Part shown: positions 37,083 through 37,977 of the stretch, in pieces
Layout: each line of letters opens with the position of its first letter
Position numbering within the stretch: position 1 is the first letter of the stretch
Program-made: the position numbers and the translations under genes
DNA from: a virus
Virus record (IMG/VR): IMGVR_UViG_3300044825_001142
Span: 1-37,977 of that record
Length of the DNA: 37,977 nt
Strand: one strand, 5' to 3'
The notes under the pieces: generated by a model
What the model saw: only the letters and a program-made list of their open reading frames with translations
What the model was told of the DNA's origin: nothing
Databases searched by the model: none

Positions 37083-37977
37083 TTACAGTGACAGAGAGTT
37101 GTAGCCAGTCACCTTTGTCATCGACTTAGGCTTGGTGCTTACCATCTCAGCGATCATCAGCACAGCGCCGACGTAACCGATTTGGAAGTTGGGCAGGGTC
37201 GATTCAAAGCCGGTAAACGCAAACGATGCCTGCTCATGGATGTAGAGCGAGAGATAGTTTGTGTTCAGGAGGTACAGAGTACCCTCTGGGCAATAGGGAT
37301 CAGGATAGATCGGCACACCAGCAACCATCAGGGCGCGGAAAGCAGCCTGCGGGCCGTTGGGGTCGCTATCAAAGCCAGAACCCGGGGTAATCATGTACTG
37401 CTCTTGGCCAACATAGTCTTGAGCCAACAGAGTCCAAGTACCAAAGCCGCAGACACCAAAGGTGGGCACTTCAGCGCAGTTCTTCACTGTGCCGGAGATG
37501 TACTGAAGTACGTTTTGACGGGTCGGGTTGACCGATCCGGCTGCGTACTCTTTGGACTGCCACCAAGAATAGGCTGAACGGCTGATGTTTCCGTAGGTTC
37601 CAGCAGAGTCAACCGCAAGCGGCAGACCTGTGAATTGTTGTGTGTCGGAGGTGTTGTTGTACAGCGAGGTCGCCATAGCATCCATCATCACGTTGGTCGC
37701 ATCGTTCATGCGAGCTTCGATCAGGGGGATGATTGCGTAGTCTTGCTGAACCGCACCTTCCATGCCGAGGAACGGCACCGGAGATACCAGCAGCTTGAGG
37801 TTAAACTCAGCGTTATAAGCGCCTTGCTGAACCGAGGGCTGGGCAAAAGAGCCGGAATAATCCGACCACTGTGCGTTGACAAACTGCGACCCCTGAACGG
37901 GCACCGTCACCGATGACACACCGCCAGAAGCGGTTTGACTATTGGCGATCAGTGCAGCCATGAGGGGCGTAGAGTTA
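37083..37977 (-). CDS. Major capsid protein, remaining part (joins 1-193)
   Basis: This carries the bulk of the 333-residue capsid protein. The N-terminal codons lie at 1-193; bases 37892-37977 duplicate 1-86 and must be counted once. Segments such as QGSQFVNAQWSDYSGSFAQP, MNDATNVMMDAMATSLYNN and QIGYVGAVLMIAEM suggest an HK97-fold capsid from environmental short-tailed phages, with a distinct E-loop region near the N-terminus. A scaffold-like gene precedes it and two small decoration-type genes follow. Expected to be the most abundant virion protein. Confidence 0.85.
   Translation of the reverse strand, partial: NSTPLMAALIANSQTASGGVSSVTVPVQGSQFVNAQWSDYSGSFAQPSVQQGAYNAEFNLKLLVSPVPFLGMEGAVQQDYAIIPLIEARMNDATNVMMDAMATSLYNNTSDTQQFTGLPLAVDSAGTYGNISRSAYSWWQSKEYAAGSVNPTRQNVLQYISGTVKNCAEVPTFGVCGFGTWTLLAQDYVGQEQYMITPGSGFDSDPNGPQAAFRALMVAGVPIYPDPYCPEGTLYLLNTNYLSLYIHEQASFAFTGFESTLPNFQIGYVGAVLMIAEMVSTKPKSMTKVTGYNSLSL
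37892..37977. repeat. Terminal direct repeat, right copy
   Basis: This is identical over all 86 bases to 1-86. It carries capsid codons that are continued correctly at base 87. This supports a circular or circularly permuted genome, with unique length about 37,891 bases. Confidence 0.9.

Noticed and set aside
1-37977. tRNA genes, CRISPR arrays, insertion sequences and lysogeny genes
   Set aside because: I looked for cloverleaf-like segments in the non-coding stretches, regularly spaced repeats, transposase motifs, integrase and repressor signatures, and saw none. A covariance-model search would be needed to exclude a tRNA fully.

Overview
The window is the complete, linearised genome of a small tailed phage of about 37.9 kb. 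Bases 1-86 are repeated exactly at 37892-37977 and the major capsid gene reads through the join. The molecule is therefore circular as assembled (circularly permuted or circularising), with about 37,891 unique bases. Portal, large terminase, scaffold, capsid, adaptor, nozzle-like and fibre proteins plus four large ejection-type proteins are visible. There is no tape measure, sheath or baseplate, so the virion is probably short-tailed (podovirus-like). The host is not named by the sequence. E. coli-type DnaA boxes, an M15 peptidase endolysin, a Sec-type signal peptide and several small protein families I associate with environmental phage genomes suggest a Gram-negative, probably proteobacterial, aquatic host. 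This is inference.

Layout. (1) The minus strand, from about 7441 down through position 1, across the join and on from 37977 to 16191, is the late block. Its order is: small leader proteins, a methyltransferase, large terminase, zinc-ribbon and HTH-like proteins, portal, a terminator at about 1473-1505, three small head genes including a scaffold, capsid, two small beta-rich virion proteins, adaptor, nozzle or hub, fibres and a fibre chaperone. It continues with a cassette holding an acyl carrier protein, a ketoacyl-ACP synthase and a GNAT-like protein, then four ejection proteins, small basic proteins, a holin-type and M15 endolysin lysis module, and a strong terminator at 16130-16156. Genes are joined almost everywhere by 1-4 base overlaps or gaps of a few bases. 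(2) 7442-8086 is a divergent control region. (3) The plus strand, 8087-16131, is the early block: a CTAG-rich island with an ArdC-like antirestriction protein, a putative DnaA-box origin (9817-10396), small membrane proteins, two glycosyltransferase-like proteins, a YqaJ-type exonuclease with a putative annealing protein, an SSB-tailed small protein, a secreted six-cysteine peptide and a PD-(D/E)XK nuclease.

How it may work. No DNA or RNA polymerase, helicase, primase, integrase or repressor is recognisable. The phage appears to borrow the host replisome through three helically phased perfect DnaA boxes, and adds its own recombination pair and an SSB-like tail protein. No lysogeny genes are seen.

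The most unusual element is at 25996-28178. A ketosynthase with an intact Cys-His-His triad and an ACP with a DSL attachment site are translationally coupled to each other and to a GNAT-like protein that sits directly before the ejection proteins. This could be a phage-encoded acyl-transfer system acting on a virion protein, host lipid or small molecule. That function is a hypothesis, not something the sequence proves.
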